Shown: positions 51,779 through 61,921 of the stretch, in pieces | Position numbering within the stretch: the first letter of the stretch is position 1 | How the letters are laid out: the number at the start of each line of letters is the position of its first letter | Notes under the pieces: model-generated | What the model saw: only the letters and a program-made list of their open reading frames with translations | The model's database searches: none | Told to the model about the DNA's origin: nothing | Made by a program: the position numbers and the translations under genes | Origin: Polaribacter sejongensis | GTDB taxonomy: Bacteria; Bacteroidota; Bacteroidia; Flavobacteriales; Flavobacteriaceae | DNA length: 64,000 nt | Reading direction: 5' to 3' | Assembly (NCBI RefSeq): GCF_038024065.1 | Contig: NZ_CP150667.1 | Location: 4,037,501 to 4,101,500 of the forward strand

Positions 51779-54700
51779 CAGTGCACAAAGAACTACAATA
51801 AATGGTACTGTAACAGATAGTGCAGATAATACTCCTTTACCGGGAGTTTCTGTGGTCGTTAAAGGTACAAAGAGAGGTGTAAGTACAGATTTTGATGGTA
51901 ATTTTACTATTAAAGCTAAAATAGGAGAAACTTTAGTGTTTGCTTATTTAGGCATGCAGAATAAAGAGGTAGAAATTACAAAAACACAATTAAATATTTC
52001 TTTAGATTCAGATACAGAATCTTTAGAAGAAATTGTGGTGGTTGGTTACGGAACTGTTAAGAAAAAAGAATTAACGGGAGCTGTAAATAGAGTGGTTACT
52101 GGAGATATAGATAAGTTTGTAACACCAGATGTTGCCTCTGCATTACAAGGGCAAGTTGCAGGTGTAAATGTTACAGCTAGTTCAGGAGAACCAGGTGAAG
52201 CAGCAAATATTCAAATTAGAGGGGTAACTTCATTAATTGGTTCAAATACACCATTATTTGTTGTAAATGGTATTCCTCAAATTGGTGATCCAGGATTAAG
52301 TCCTAATGAAATTGAAAGTATCGATATTTTAAAAGATGCTGCATCTACAGCTATATATGGTGCAAGAGGAGCTGCGGGGGTTATTTTAATAACTACCAAA
52401 CAAGGAAAAGCAGGGCAAATGAATGTTGGTTTTAATTATACTTTTGGTTTACAGACTGTTGGAGATGAGGCAACCCCTTTAATGAATACAGAAGGACAAT
52501 TGTTTTATGAAGTAAATAGAAATGCATATACTGCCATTAGTTTTGATCATATTGTTGCGCGTTACCCAGAATGGATTAATAACGATAATAAATTTGATGA
52601 CTATGTATTAAATAGATATGCAGAGGTTAAAAATTATGATTTTAGTGTTTCTGGTGGTGCAGAAAAATTCACATACAATGTTGTAGGTAGTTTATTTGAT
52701 CAAGATGGTTCTATTGTAAATTCAAACTTTAAAAGATACAACGGTAGAGCAAGTACAACGTATAATACAGATAATTGGAAAATAGATGGAAGTTTATCTT
52801 TTACCATCGAAAAAAGAAAAAGATCTAGTGCGGGTCTAATCGTTCAAGCAGGTAGATATAAACCATATTACCCAGCAATAGATCCTGATGAAGAATCTGT
52901 AGATGGTAGTGCAATTGGTGGTGTTAGAACTCCTTCTGTAGCCTTAAATCAAGCACTTAGACAATTAGATAATAGTAATAGAGATCGTATCAATGCAAGT
53001 TTAAGTGTAAATAGAAAATTATCAGAATCGTTAGACTTTATTACAAGAGTAGGGGTTTCTGTTACGAATGATATCAGAAATATTTTTAAACCAAGTTTTT
53101 CTTTATATGATTTAGAAAATGATGAAGTAATAACTGATGACACAAGAAGTGGAGTCATTGCCATTGCTTCTAGAACGAATAAGTTTAGTTGGGATGCCAG
53201 CTTAAATTATAAAAAGAAATTTGGTAATCATAGTATTGGGGCTACAGTAGCATTGGCTTTAGAGGAAGATAATCATCAATCTTTTGACGCTTCTATTCAG
53301 GGAGTTTCTAATAATAATTTATTGGTGTTAGATGGAGGTACTATAAACCAATTAGTAAACAGTGGTTATAATCCAGATATTTCTGGAACTACTGATAATT
53401 ACAATAAAAAAACGGTAGGTACTATTGGAAGGTTGCAGTATAATTATAAAGGAAAGTATTTAGTATCTGCATTGGCAAGATACGATGGTTCTTCTAGGTT
53501 TGGATCTGAATATAGATGGGGGACTTTCCCTTCTATTTCTGCAGCATGGAATGTTTCTGATGAAGATTTTTGGGAACCAATAAAAGCTACAGTTAATAGT
53601 CTTAAAGTAAGGTTAAGTCATGGTACTGTTGGTAACGATAGTTTTGCAGATTATGAATATGCTAGTACAATTGCTCCTTTTGGAGATTATGTTTTTGATG
53701 AAGGCGATAGTGGAGAAGAATTTGGAACATCAATTATATCTTATGCAAATGCAGATGTAAAATGGGAAACTTCTGTATCTAATAACGTTGGTGTAGATCT
53801 TTCTTTTTTAAGAAATAAAATTACAGTTACTGCAGATTACTACAATACTAAAAAAAGAGATATGTTATTCCCTGTAACATTGCCTGGTTCTGCAGGTGCA
53901 TATTATGATAATATTTTAGTTTTAAATATTGGAGATATGGAAAACAAAGGGTTTGAATTTGCTACAAACTATAGAGGAAAAGTTGGTGAAAGTAATTTAA
54001 GATTGGGAGCTACTTTTACAACCAATAGCAACAAGATTACAAAAATGCAAGATGGTGTTACTATTGTGCCTAATAACGGTGTAAGATTGGTAAATGAAAC
54101 AACCGAATCTACAGTGTCATTTATTGCAGTTGGTCGTGAGGCTGGTTCTTTCTTTTTATATGAAACCAACGGTGTGGTACAAACAGATGAGCAACTTGCA
54201 GCATATAGATCCTTAGAAGGAAGAGAAGATGCAGAAAAAGGAGACTTAATTTATGTTGATACTAACAATGATGGAAAAATAAACAATTCTGATAGGGTTT
54301 ATAAAGGTAGTGGATTGCCAGATTTTGAATATGGTCTTAATTTAAACTGGAATTATAAAAGTTTCGATTTATCGATGAATTGGTATGGTACCGTTGGTGC
54401 AGAAGTATTAAATGGTAATAAAGCAGCTTCTTATAATTATGAGCGTCATCAAGATTTAAAGAATATGTGGACACCAAACAACCCAACTTCTCAAATACCA
54501 ATCTTTAGAGGTGATGCTTCTGATCATTATAATTATTCTGGACTTACAGATTACTGGTTAGAAAATGGAGATTATTTAAGGTTGAAGCAAATCTCATTAG
54601 GGTATACGCTATCTGAAGAGGTTACTTCTAAAATTGGTCTAGATAAATTTAGATTTTTTCTAACAGCACAAAATGCACTTACGTTTACAAAATATTCTGG

Positions 54701-54806
54701 ATATGATCCAGAAGTTGGCTCTAACAATGTTGCCAGAAGAGGTATAGACAACTCAAGATATCCGCTTGCAGCAATATATAGTTTCGGTTTAAATATTAAT
54801 TTTTAA
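51693..54806 (+). CDS. SusC-like TonB-dependent outer-membrane oligosaccharide importer 2
   Basis: A 1037-residue SusC-family protein. Signal peptide (1-32, ending ASAQ), regulatory-like domain (INGTVTDSADNTPLPGVSVVVKGT), plug (LEEIVVVGYGTVKKKELTGAV, IQIRGVTSLIGSNTPLFVVNGIP, DAASTAIYGARGAAGVILI) and barrel are all present. It shares the leader and signal peptide with importer 1, but the barrel differs strongly, so it probably takes a different oligosaccharide, for example another size or sulfation state. It starts 137 bp after the first susD-like gene with no terminator between, so read-through is likely; its susD-like partner starts 11 bp after its stop. Confidence 0.96.
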   Translation: MKLNFLLKNKILAYSLLSLFAVLFCSFDASAQRTTINGTVTDSADNTPLPGVSVVVKGTKRGVSTDFDGNFTIKAKIGETLVFAYLGMQNKEVEITKTQLNISLDSDTESLEEIVVVGYGTVKKKELTGAVNRVVTGDIDKFVTPDVASALQGQVAGVNVTASSGEPGEAANIQIRGVTSLIGSNTPLFVVNGIPQIGDPGLSPNEIESIDILKDAASTAIYGARGAAGVILITTKQGKAGQMNVGFNYTFGLQTVGDEATPLMNTEGQLFYEVNRNAYTAISFDHIVARYPEWINNDNKFDDYVLNRYAEVKNYDFSVSGGAEKFTYNVVGSLFDQDGSIVNSNFKRYNGRASTTYNTDNWKIDGSLSFTIEKRKRSSAGLIVQAGRYKPYYPAIDPDEESVDGSAIGGVRTPSVALNQALRQLDNSNRDRINASLSVNRKLSESLDFITRVGVSVTNDIRNIFKPSFSLYDLENDEVITDDTRSGVIAIASRTNKFSWDASLNYKKKFGNHSIGATVALALEEDNHQSFDASIQGVSNNNLLVLDGGTINQLVNSGYNPDISGTTDNYNKKTVGTIGRLQYNYKGKYLVSALARYDGSSRFGSEYRWGTFPSISAAWNVSDEDFWEPIKATVNSLKVRLSHGTVGNDSFADYEYASTIAPFGDYVFDEGDSGEEFGTSIISYANADVKWETSVSNNVGVDLSFLRNKITVTADYYNTKKRDMLFPVTLPGSAGAYYDNILVLNIGDMENKGFEFATNYRGKVGESNLRLGATFTTNSNKITKMQDGVTIVPNNGVRLVNETTESTVSFIAVGREAGSFFLYETNGVVQTDEQLAAYRSLEGREDAEKGDLIYVDTNNDGKINNSDRVYKGSGLPDFEYGLNLNWNYKSFDLSMNWYGTVGAEVLNGNKAASYNYERHQDLKNMWTPNNPTSQIPIFRGDASDHYNYSGLTDYWLENGDYLRLKQISLGYTLSEEVTSKIGLDKFRFFLTAQNALTFTKYSGYDPEVGSNNVARRGIDNSRYPLAAIYSFGLNINF

Positions 54807-54817
54807 AAACACACAAA

Positions 54818-56572
54818 ATGAAAACATATATAGCTAAAACAATTTCTTTAACGGTAATGTTTTTAACATTATTTTCATGTGATTCATATTTAGAAGAAGT
54901 GAATCCGAATGAAATATCTGCAGACATTTATTGGTCTACCTTAGAAGAGTCTGAAACTAATTTAATTTCGGTGTATGGTGCCATGTTAAATGAGTATATC
55001 GTAAATGCACGTGTAGAATCTTGGAGATCAGATGAAGGATATCCTGGTGGTCGTTTTAATGACAGGTCTCCAGCAGATGGTCAAGATGTATCTCTTTTTG
55101 CTAAGAATTGGTACGAACACAAGATAAACGAAAACACCAACGAATTACAACTAAGATGGAATGCTTTGTATCAAGTTATTTTTAGAGCAAATCAAGTAAT
55201 AGAAGGTTTAAACGGGATGACTGATGATTTAAAAAGTCAAGAAAAATGGACTTTACAAATGGGACAAGCACGTTTTTTTAGAGGCTTAGCACATTTCTAT
55301 TTGCATTCAGTTTTTAAACAAGGAAAAATTATTATTAGAGATGTAAATCCGGTAAAACCTGCCGATTTTGCAAAAGCAGCATCAGAATCTGCAGAAGTAA
55401 TCGCTTTTTTTAGAAAAGATTTAGAATATGCTTATATCAATTTACCTGGACAAATGTTGCCAAAAACAAAAGTAGATGCAGGTGCAGCCGGTACTATTTT
55501 AGGAATGAGTTATTTGTATGAAGGAGATTATGCCGTAGCCAAAGATTATTTTGATGATATTATTAATAATAAAAAGAAAGATTACGGATACGCTTTAGTA
55601 CAAGATGCAAGTATCCTATTTACAAAAGCAGGTGATTTTAACTCAGAATCTATTTTTGAAATTAATTATAGTATGCATAAAGCAGAAGATAATTCTTTTA
55701 ATGAAGACGATTTTATTACAAGAAGTGCAAGATATTCAGCACCAAGAAGTGGTGGTGGGTCAAGTAATTTAGAAACTTTTACAGCTGCAGCATGGTTAAT
55801 TCATGCGTATGCTAGTGATGAAATGGATCCTACTGATCCAAGGAATACGGTAACAGATAGAGCAGGTGTTGTAAGGCTAAGAAAAGTTTCTTTAAGAAAT
55901 TCTGCTATGCTTGCTGTTGTAAATGATGAAGATACAGAGTATTATCAATCACCATCGGCTGCTATTTTACAAAATTTTAAGACCTCAGGTAAATATGGTT
56001 ATTTTAAAAAGTACACCAATCATGATATTACTAATGATGAAAATACATTAGGTGTTAATAGTTGGCAATCTGGTAAAAATGTTGTTTTAAACCGTTTGTC
56101 TGGTGTTTATTTAATGATGGCAGAATGTTTAAATGAAACGGGAGATATTGCTGGTGCTTTGTCATATACCAATGCAGTACGTAAACGTTGGGGACTTTTA
56201 GCCTTAGAAGGTGCAGCGTATGATTCTCAAGAAGAAGTAAGAACACGTTTACAATTATTTGAATATCCTATGGAATTATGTGTAGAAGGTTTTTCTACAA
56301 GAAATATTGATTTACGTAGATGGGGAATTGCTAAAGAGCGTTACACGGCATTAAGTGAAAGAAATTTTTATGCTACGGATTATGAGTATTTAAACGAAGA
56401 AGCTACAGGAACAGGAACAAGAACAGCTAGTTTGGTAAGAGAAGGTATCAGTACAATTGAAACCGATTTTCAAATAGTACCAGAATTTTCAGCAGCAGCA
56501 GAATTTTATACTGATGGGTATTTACCATATCCTGCAAGTGAAACCATAAATAATCCAAAAATTTCTAACTAA
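54818..56572 (+). CDS. SusD-like surface glycan-binding lipoprotein 2
   Basis: A 584-residue SusD-family lipoprotein (lipobox LFSC, Cys21) with acidic residues soon after the anchor (CDSYLEEVNPNE). Family features include QARFFRGLAHFYLHSVF, GVYLMMAECLNETGDIAGALSYTNAVRKRWG and ELCVEGFSTRNIDLRRWGIAKER. It is about 100 residues longer than the first SusD, with extra sequence around residues 290-370 that could change the binding site. The surface glycan-binding gene starts 6 bp after its stop. Confidence 0.95.
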   Translation: MKTYIAKTISLTVMFLTLFSCDSYLEEVNPNEISADIYWSTLEESETNLISVYGAMLNEYIVNARVESWRSDEGYPGGRFNDRSPADGQDVSLFAKNWYEHKINENTNELQLRWNALYQVIFRANQVIEGLNGMTDDLKSQEKWTLQMGQARFFRGLAHFYLHSVFKQGKIIIRDVNPVKPADFAKAASESAEVIAFFRKDLEYAYINLPGQMLPKTKVDAGAAGTILGMSYLYEGDYAVAKDYFDDIINNKKKDYGYALVQDASILFTKAGDFNSESIFEINYSMHKAEDNSFNEDDFITRSARYSAPRSGGGSSNLETFTAAAWLIHAYASDEMDPTDPRNTVTDRAGVVRLRKVSLRNSAMLAVVNDEDTEYYQSPSAAILQNFKTSGKYGYFKKYTNHDITNDENTLGVNSWQSGKNVVLNRLSGVYLMMAECLNETGDIAGALSYTNAVRKRWGLLALEGAAYDSQEEVRTRLQLFEYPMELCVEGFSTRNIDLRRWGIAKERYTALSERNFYATDYEYLNEEATGTGTRTASLVREGISTIETDFQIVPEFSAAAEFYTDGYLPYPASETINNPKISN

Positions 56573-56578
56573 TCTAAA

Positions 56579-58252
56579 ATGAAAAAAATGAAAAAAATAG
56601 GAATTGTATTAATGTTGATACTGTCGGCATTTGGATGTAGTGAAAATGAATATGATGCACCTTATGGAGATTTCTCTAGTTTTACTTGGATAGCAACACA
56701 AAATACTACCACAGGAGATTATGTAGTGGCACTTAATCAATTTATAGGACTATATGATGTTTCTACGAATGCGGTAAGCCATAGCTGGAGTATACCAGAG
56801 GGTACTAGTTCTTTGTCTAAAGAGTTTTCTTCGGATAATTCAATCTATTCAGATTTTATAGAAGCTACAGGGCCAACAAGTTTAGACGATCAGCAAATAA
56901 ATGTGCTGTTTAATACACCAGGAATTAAAGAAATTGCACTTAAAAATGTTTTTAAAGATTCTGTAACTGAGTCTGTAAAACAAGCAGATGGTACTTGGTT
57001 GGTTGATAAAATATTTACGGTTAATGTTTATGATGATTTAAAACCGGTATTTCAGGTGCTTAAAGGTACAGAAGTAATTTTAAGTGTAAGCGAAACAGAT
57101 ATGCCAACTATTGAAGATATTGACTCTTGGAAAACTGTAAGTTTAGAAGCTGGCGATAAACTTACGTATGTAGATATGACTACTTCAGGAGAACCAGACG
57201 CTAGAACATGGACATTTAAAGGAGGAGATAAAGATAAAAGCAGTGCAGATTCTGTAGATGTTTTATATAATAGTTTAGGAGATTTTGTAGCAGGAGATAT
57301 TACTTCTAGTAGAAAAGAACCAAAACCAAAAGGAGAAGTAATAAAATTAATTCCTTTAAAAATTAAAGTAATTCCATCTACAAAACCTTTTGTACTTAAT
57401 GGAGGTTTAAAAGAAGATGCAACAGAAGTTATTTCTTTTAAACTTACAGGAGAAATAGGCGTTTTAGCTGCATCAGAAAAAGATAATTTTACTGTAAATG
57501 TAGCAAATACAACAGCAGGTTTCAATCAAAATATTGCGGTGCAATCAGTTGCAATTAATAGTGAAGATGCAACGCAAATAGATATAACATTAGCAGCACC
57601 AATTTATAATAGTGATGTGGTTACTGTTGCTTATACTTCGGGCGATATACAATCTGTAGATTCTAGAGTTTTAGAAAGCTTCGAGAACAAAAAAGTTGTT
57701 ATGTATTTTGAAGGAGCTATGAATATACCAGGTTATACGGGCTATGAACAAGAATGGGGTGGTTCTGGTAATCAATTTAAAAAAGCAAATACAGAAGGGT
57801 ATTTTGCACAACATAACAAAAATAATGAAGGTGGCCCATTATATTATTGGAGAGATGATGCTATGTCTTATCAAGGTAATAGTTCTATGAAGTTCGAAAC
57901 TACAGCTAGCGGAATTCCTGCAATTGCAAGATTACAAGGAGCTGGTTTTACAACTTTAAGCCCTGTAACTGCAGGTACATATATTCCTTCTGTTTGGGTT
58001 TATATCGAAAATTCTACTGTTATGAGTTCTATTCAGTTTTCTTTTAATGCAGATTCTGATGCAACTTTTAATTTTGATATTTCAGCAACAGAAAAAGGGA
58101 AATGGGTAAAACTTACGTTACCAGAAATAACTTTAGGAGGTATTAATTCTGGTAGATTCGATCTTAATATCGAAAATACAGGTCAAGATGATGCTATCGT
58201 TCAAAAACTATGGTTAGATAATTTTGATTTATTAATTATCGAACCTAGATAA
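56579..58252 (+). CDS. Surface glycan-binding lipoprotein (SusE/F-position SGBP)
   Basis: A 557-residue lipoprotein (lipobox AFGC, Cys20; acidic CSENEYD after the anchor, fitting surface export). It has several Ig/PKD-like domains (about 25-370), a bacterial Ig-like segment (FTVNVANTTAGFNQNIAVQSV) and a C-terminal carbohydrate-binding-like jelly roll (about 380-557, with YEQEWGGSGNQF and LWLDNFDLLI). I see no enzyme motif. Its place after the SusC/D pairs and the domain style identify it as the accessory glycan-binding protein of this locus. The sugar is inferred from context only. A terminator lies 14 bp after its stop. Confidence 0.82.
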   Translation: MKKMKKIGIVLMLILSAFGCSENEYDAPYGDFSSFTWIATQNTTTGDYVVALNQFIGLYDVSTNAVSHSWSIPEGTSSLSKEFSSDNSIYSDFIEATGPTSLDDQQINVLFNTPGIKEIALKNVFKDSVTESVKQADGTWLVDKIFTVNVYDDLKPVFQVLKGTEVILSVSETDMPTIEDIDSWKTVSLEAGDKLTYVDMTTSGEPDARTWTFKGGDKDKSSADSVDVLYNSLGDFVAGDITSSRKEPKPKGEVIKLIPLKIKVIPSTKPFVLNGGLKEDATEVISFKLTGEIGVLAASEKDNFTVNVANTTAGFNQNIAVQSVAINSEDATQIDITLAAPIYNSDVVTVAYTSGDIQSVDSRVLESFENKKVVMYFEGAMNIPGYTGYEQEWGGSGNQFKKANTEGYFAQHNKNNEGGPLYYWRDDAMSYQGNSSMKFETTASGIPAIARLQGAGFTTLSPVTAGTYIPSVWVYIENSTVMSSIQFSFNADSDATFNFDISATEKGKWVKLTLPEITLGGINSGRFDLNIENTGQDDAIVQKLWLDNFDLLIIEPR

Positions 58253-58265
58253 TTTAAAATAGAAT

Positions 58266-58303
58266 GATATTCCCATTTCAATTTGAGATGGGAGTATTTT
58301 TTT
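58266..58303 (+). terminator. Terminator of the susCD-SGBP operon
   Basis: The stem 58267-58279 pairs with 58285-58297 (core TCCCATTTC with GAGATGGGA, G-U pairs included) and ends in a run of T. It lies just after the SGBP stop. It covers the TTG at 58283, which rules out that codon as the start of the next gene. Confidence 0.8.
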
Positions 58304-58351
58304 CCAATGAAGAACTTTTATTTACAAAGGATTATATATAAAAACAAGATA

Positions 58352-59911
58352 ATGAGAATCGTTAAATTAAATTTTTTATTAGTTTTTACTTTCGTTTTTG
58401 CAATTGGGTGTAAAAATCAACCAGAGAAAAAAGAAGTAAAAAAGACTGAACAGAAACCAAATATTGTAGTTATCTATTTAGATGATTTAGGCTATGGAGA
58501 TATCAGTGCTTACGGAGCTACAGAATTACAAACACCAAATATAGACGCATTAGCGTCTGGCGGAATTAAATTTACAAATGGGTATGCTTCTTCGGCAACG
58601 TGTACACCAAGTAGGTATGCTTTGTTAACAGGCGTGTATCCTTGGCGAAATAAAGATGCTAAAATTTTACCAGGAACAGCACCTTTGTTAATTACTACAG
58701 AGCAACAAACCTTACCAAAAATGTTAAAGAAACAAGGGTATCAAACTGCCATTGTTGGTAAATGGCATTTAGGTTTAGGAACCGGAGTTGTAAATTGGAA
58801 CGAAAGAGTTTCTCCAGGTCCAAACGAAGTTGGTTTTGAAAGTTCATATATTATGGCTGCTACGCAGGATAGAGTTCCTACCGTTTATATAAAAGACGGA
58901 AACGTTGTTGGTTTAGATAAAAATGATCCTATCGAAGTAAGTTATAAAGAGAATTTTGAAGGAGAACCAACGGCAATCTCTAATCCAGAAAAGACAACGA
59001 TGAAATGGCATCATGGTCATAACAATAGTATTGTAAACGGAATTCCAAGAATAGGGTTTATGAAAGGTGGTGATGCTGCAAAATGGACAGATACAGACAT
59101 GGCAGATCATTTTTTAGCAAAGGCACAGAATTATATTAAAACACATAAAGACAAACCTTTCTTTTTATATTATGCAATGCAACAGCCACATGTGCCAAGA
59201 ACGCCACATCCAAGATTTTTAGGTACATCTGGAATGGGACCAAGAGGAGATGTTATTTTAGAAGCAGATTGGGTAATTGGAGAATTTATGAATACTTTAA
59301 AAGAAGAAGGTGTTTTAGAAAATACATTAGTTGTTTTTTCTAGTGATAATGGCCCAGTTTTAAATGATGGTTATTATGATGATGCCGTAGAAAAATTAGG
59401 GAAACACGACCCTAAAGGAGGATTCAGAGGAGGTAAATATAGTATTTTTGAAGCAGGTACAAGAGTTCCTTTTATTACGTATTGGAAAGGGAAAATACAA
59501 CCTGCAGTTTCAGATGCTATTGTTTGTCAGATGGATTTATTAGCTTCTCTTGCAAACTTAACAGGTACTGCAGAAACTACTACAGATAGTAAAGATATAT
59601 TAAACACCTTGTTAGGTAAAAGTGATACAGGAAGAGATAATTTGGTAATTGAAGCTACAGGAAAAACAGCTTTAAGACGTGGAGATTGGGTATATATACC
59701 AGATTATAAAGGAAAAAACTTTAGAGAAAAAGTAAGTATTGAAGTTGGTAACTTTCCTTATGAGCAACTTTATAATGTAAAAGAAGACAAAGGGCAACAA
59801 AATAATTTAGCTGAATCTAATCCAGAAAAATTAGCAGAAATGAAAGCCATTTTTGTAAAGTTAAGAGGTGTCGATTTTACAAATGGAGTTAAAGAAGTAC
59901 AATTTAGATAA
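58352..59911 (+). CDS. Type I sulfatase (CxPxR), arylsulfatase A-like lipoprotein
   Basis: A 519-residue sulfatase. The ATG at 58352 gives a lipoprotein signal (lipobox AIGC, Cys20); the open frame further upstream runs through the terminator and is rejected. YLDDLGYGDISAYG is the first metal site, C84-T-P-S-R88 the formylglycine site, GKWHLGLG the catalytic region and SSDNGPVLNDGYYDD the second metal site. It resembles arylsulfatase A/GalNAc-6-sulfatase members. 6-O-sulfate removal from galactose is a reasonable but unproven guess. It has its own terminator and so is probably transcribed separately. Confidence 0.93.
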   Translation: MRIVKLNFLLVFTFVFAIGCKNQPEKKEVKKTEQKPNIVVIYLDDLGYGDISAYGATELQTPNIDALASGGIKFTNGYASSATCTPSRYALLTGVYPWRNKDAKILPGTAPLLITTEQQTLPKMLKKQGYQTAIVGKWHLGLGTGVVNWNERVSPGPNEVGFESSYIMAATQDRVPTVYIKDGNVVGLDKNDPIEVSYKENFEGEPTAISNPEKTTMKWHHGHNNSIVNGIPRIGFMKGGDAAKWTDTDMADHFLAKAQNYIKTHKDKPFFLYYAMQQPHVPRTPHPRFLGTSGMGPRGDVILEADWVIGEFMNTLKEEGVLENTLVVFSSDNGPVLNDGYYDDAVEKLGKHDPKGGFRGGKYSIFEAGTRVPFITYWKGKIQPAVSDAIVCQMDLLASLANLTGTAETTTDSKDILNTLLGKSDTGRDNLVIEATGKTALRRGDWVYIPDYKGKNFREKVSIEVGNFPYEQLYNVKEDKGQQNNLAESNPEKLAEMKAIFVKLRGVDFTNGVKEVQFR

Positions 59912-60268
59912 CTGAAAAGTTGTCTTAAACTTTTGTAATAGTTTTTATTAATAACAATTAGAAAGACATTTAATATCTCCTAGAGTTGTTAAATGTCTTT
60001 TCTTTTTTAATCTATAAATGATTAGTGTCCGATTGTTTTATTTTTATAAACCTTTTAAATCAAGGGGTTTAAGTGTTTTTTTTTTGATGATATCCTTGCT
60101 TTTTTAAAGTAAAATTATTGAGAAAAGGCAGACTAATTTTAATTTAAGTTACATCTCTTTGTCACGGAGTTAGAGTCAAGTCTTAATTCTAAAAGTGAAG
60201 CGGTCTTATGTCTTTTATCGGAGAATAATGTCTATAAATGAAAAAATACCAATTAAACGTTTTAAATT
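59912..60268. other. Non-coding gap between two sulfatase genes
   Basis: A gap of about 357 bp. Apart from the hairpin at 59962-60008 I saw a weaker AAACC/GGTTT pairing followed by a T run near 60050-60085, and no ORF. It probably carries the promoter of the last sulfatase. Confidence 0.5.
59962..60008 (+). terminator. Rho-independent terminator after the sulfatase gene
   Basis: The perfect 12-bp stem AAAGACATTTAA (59962-59973) with TTAAATGTCTTT (59989-60000) has a 15-nt loop and a T-rich tail. It lies 50 bp after the stop codon. Confidence 0.8.
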
Positions 60269-61723
60269 ATGAAGATTAAATTAATTTTATGGGGTGCCTT
60301 TGTTTTTATAATTGCAATTTCTTGTGCACAAGAAAAAGAGAGTAAGAAAGTTTTGGTTAAACAGAAGCAACCAAATATCATTTATATTTTAGCAGATGAT
60401 ATGGGTATTGGAGATTTAGGAACTTATGGTCAAACAAAAATTTACACTCCAAACCTAGACCTTTTAGCTGAGAGAGGTATGAAGTTTACGCAACATTATA
60501 GCGGTTCTGCTGTTTGTGCACCTTCTCGTTCAACTTTAATGACAGGTCAACATACAGGCCATACGCCAATTAGGGGAAATAGACAGTTGGTAGAAGATGA
60601 AGAAGGTCAAGTTCCTTTGCCAAAAAACTCGGTAACCATTGCAGAAATTTTAAAAGAAGCAGGGTATGTAACTGGTATGTTTGGTAAATGGGGATTAGGT
60701 TTTGGAGAAGGAGATCCAAACAATCAAGGTTTTGATGAGTTTTACGGTTATAATGATCAAAAGTTAGCGCATCGTTATTATCCTCCTTATTTAAATCACA
60801 ATCAAAAAATAGATTCTTTAGAGGGGAATGATTGGACACATAAAGTTACGTATTCTCCGGATAAAATTAGAGATCATAGACTTCAATTTTTAGAAGATAA
60901 TAAAGATAAACCGTTCTTTGCTTATGTTCCTTTAGTATTGCCACATGTAGAACTTATTTCTCCAAACGATTCTATTTTTAAAATGTATGATGGTAAATTT
61001 AAAGAAACAGCTTATACCGCAGACAATAAATATACTTCAGATTATGGGTCAAATATAGTAGCTTATGAATATTCACCTTGTGATAAACCAAAAGCAACCT
61101 ATGCTTCTATGGTAACAAGAATAGATGCCTATGTTGGTGAAATTATAGCAAAAATAGAAGAATTAGGGCTTACAAATAACACTATTATAATGTTTGCTAG
61201 TGATAATGGTCCATCTCCTGAAGGAGGAACGAATCCCGATTTTTTTGACAGTAATAGTAAGTTTAGAGGTTATAAAAGAGATTTGTATGAAGGCGGAATT
61301 AGAGCACCATTTATAGTGGTTTGGCCACATAAAATTGTAGCAGGAAGTGTAACAGATCATATTTCTACTTTTTGGGATGTTTTACCTACAATTACAGAGA
61401 TTACGAATACTAAAAATCCGAAAGAAATTGACGGTATTTCTTTTTTGCCAACATTATTAGATAAAAAAGCACAAGAACAACACGCGCATTTATATTGGGA
61501 ATTCAATATAAGAGGTGGTAGAAAGGCTATAAGAAAAGGAAACTGGAAAGGCGTTTGGAATGATATTAACAAAAAGAAACAAGGCGTTTTTGAATTATAT
61601 GATTTATCTAAAGATGTTTCTGAAACTATAGATGTTGCTAGTTTACACCCAGAAATTGTGTCAGAATTAAAACAATTAATGGAAGATTCTAGTACCGAGT
61701 CCGTTCTTTTTCCTTTTAAATAG
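60269..61723 (+). CDS. Type I sulfatase (CxPxR), lipoprotein
   Basis: A 484-residue sulfatase with lipobox AISC (Cys19). ADDMGIGDLGTYG is the first metal site, C83-A-P-S-R87 the formylglycine site, GKWGLGFG the catalytic region (Gly-Leu in place of the usual His-Leu) and ASDNGPSPEGG the second metal site. The missing His after GKW is shared by some arylsulfatase A-like groups of marine Bacteroidota, and the pattern HTGHTPIRGN also fits them. It is the last recognised gene of the galactan locus. The sulfate position is unknown. Confidence 0.92.
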   Translation: MKIKLILWGAFVFIIAISCAQEKESKKVLVKQKQPNIIYILADDMGIGDLGTYGQTKIYTPNLDLLAERGMKFTQHYSGSAVCAPSRSTLMTGQHTGHTPIRGNRQLVEDEEGQVPLPKNSVTIAEILKEAGYVTGMFGKWGLGFGEGDPNNQGFDEFYGYNDQKLAHRYYPPYLNHNQKIDSLEGNDWTHKVTYSPDKIRDHRLQFLEDNKDKPFFAYVPLVLPHVELISPNDSIFKMYDGKFKETAYTADNKYTSDYGSNIVAYEYSPCDKPKATYASMVTRIDAYVGEIIAKIEELGLTNNTIIMFASDNGPSPEGGTNPDFFDSNSKFRGYKRDLYEGGIRAPFIVVWPHKIVAGSVTDHISTFWDVLPTITEITNTKNPKEIDGISFLPTLLDKKAQEQHAHLYWEFNIRGGRKAIRKGNWKGVWNDINKKKQGVFELYDLSKDVSETIDVASLHPEIVSELKQLMEDSSTESVLFPFK

Positions 61724-61921
61724 GAAAGGATTTTTTTAAGACGTAAATCAAAAGAAAAAGTAGTGGAAATTATTTTTGAATTTTAAAACTGTTTTTGACA
61801 TATAATAACAAAATTAGTCTTCAAGAAAACAAACTTTTTATAATTACTTGCTTATTTTTAAGGCTAGTTAACTAAAAGGAATTTGTATTTACTAAAGGCA
61901 TTATAAAAAATATCTGAAAAT

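Noticed and set aside
58283-58351. Upstream TTG start for the sulfatase at 58352
   Set aside because: The codon lies inside the terminator hairpin of the preceding operon, and the ATG at 58352 begins a good lipoprotein signal.
60047-60085. Second terminator after the sulfatase at 58352
   Set aside because: The AAACC/GGTTT stem is short and mismatched; the T run alone is not enough evidence.
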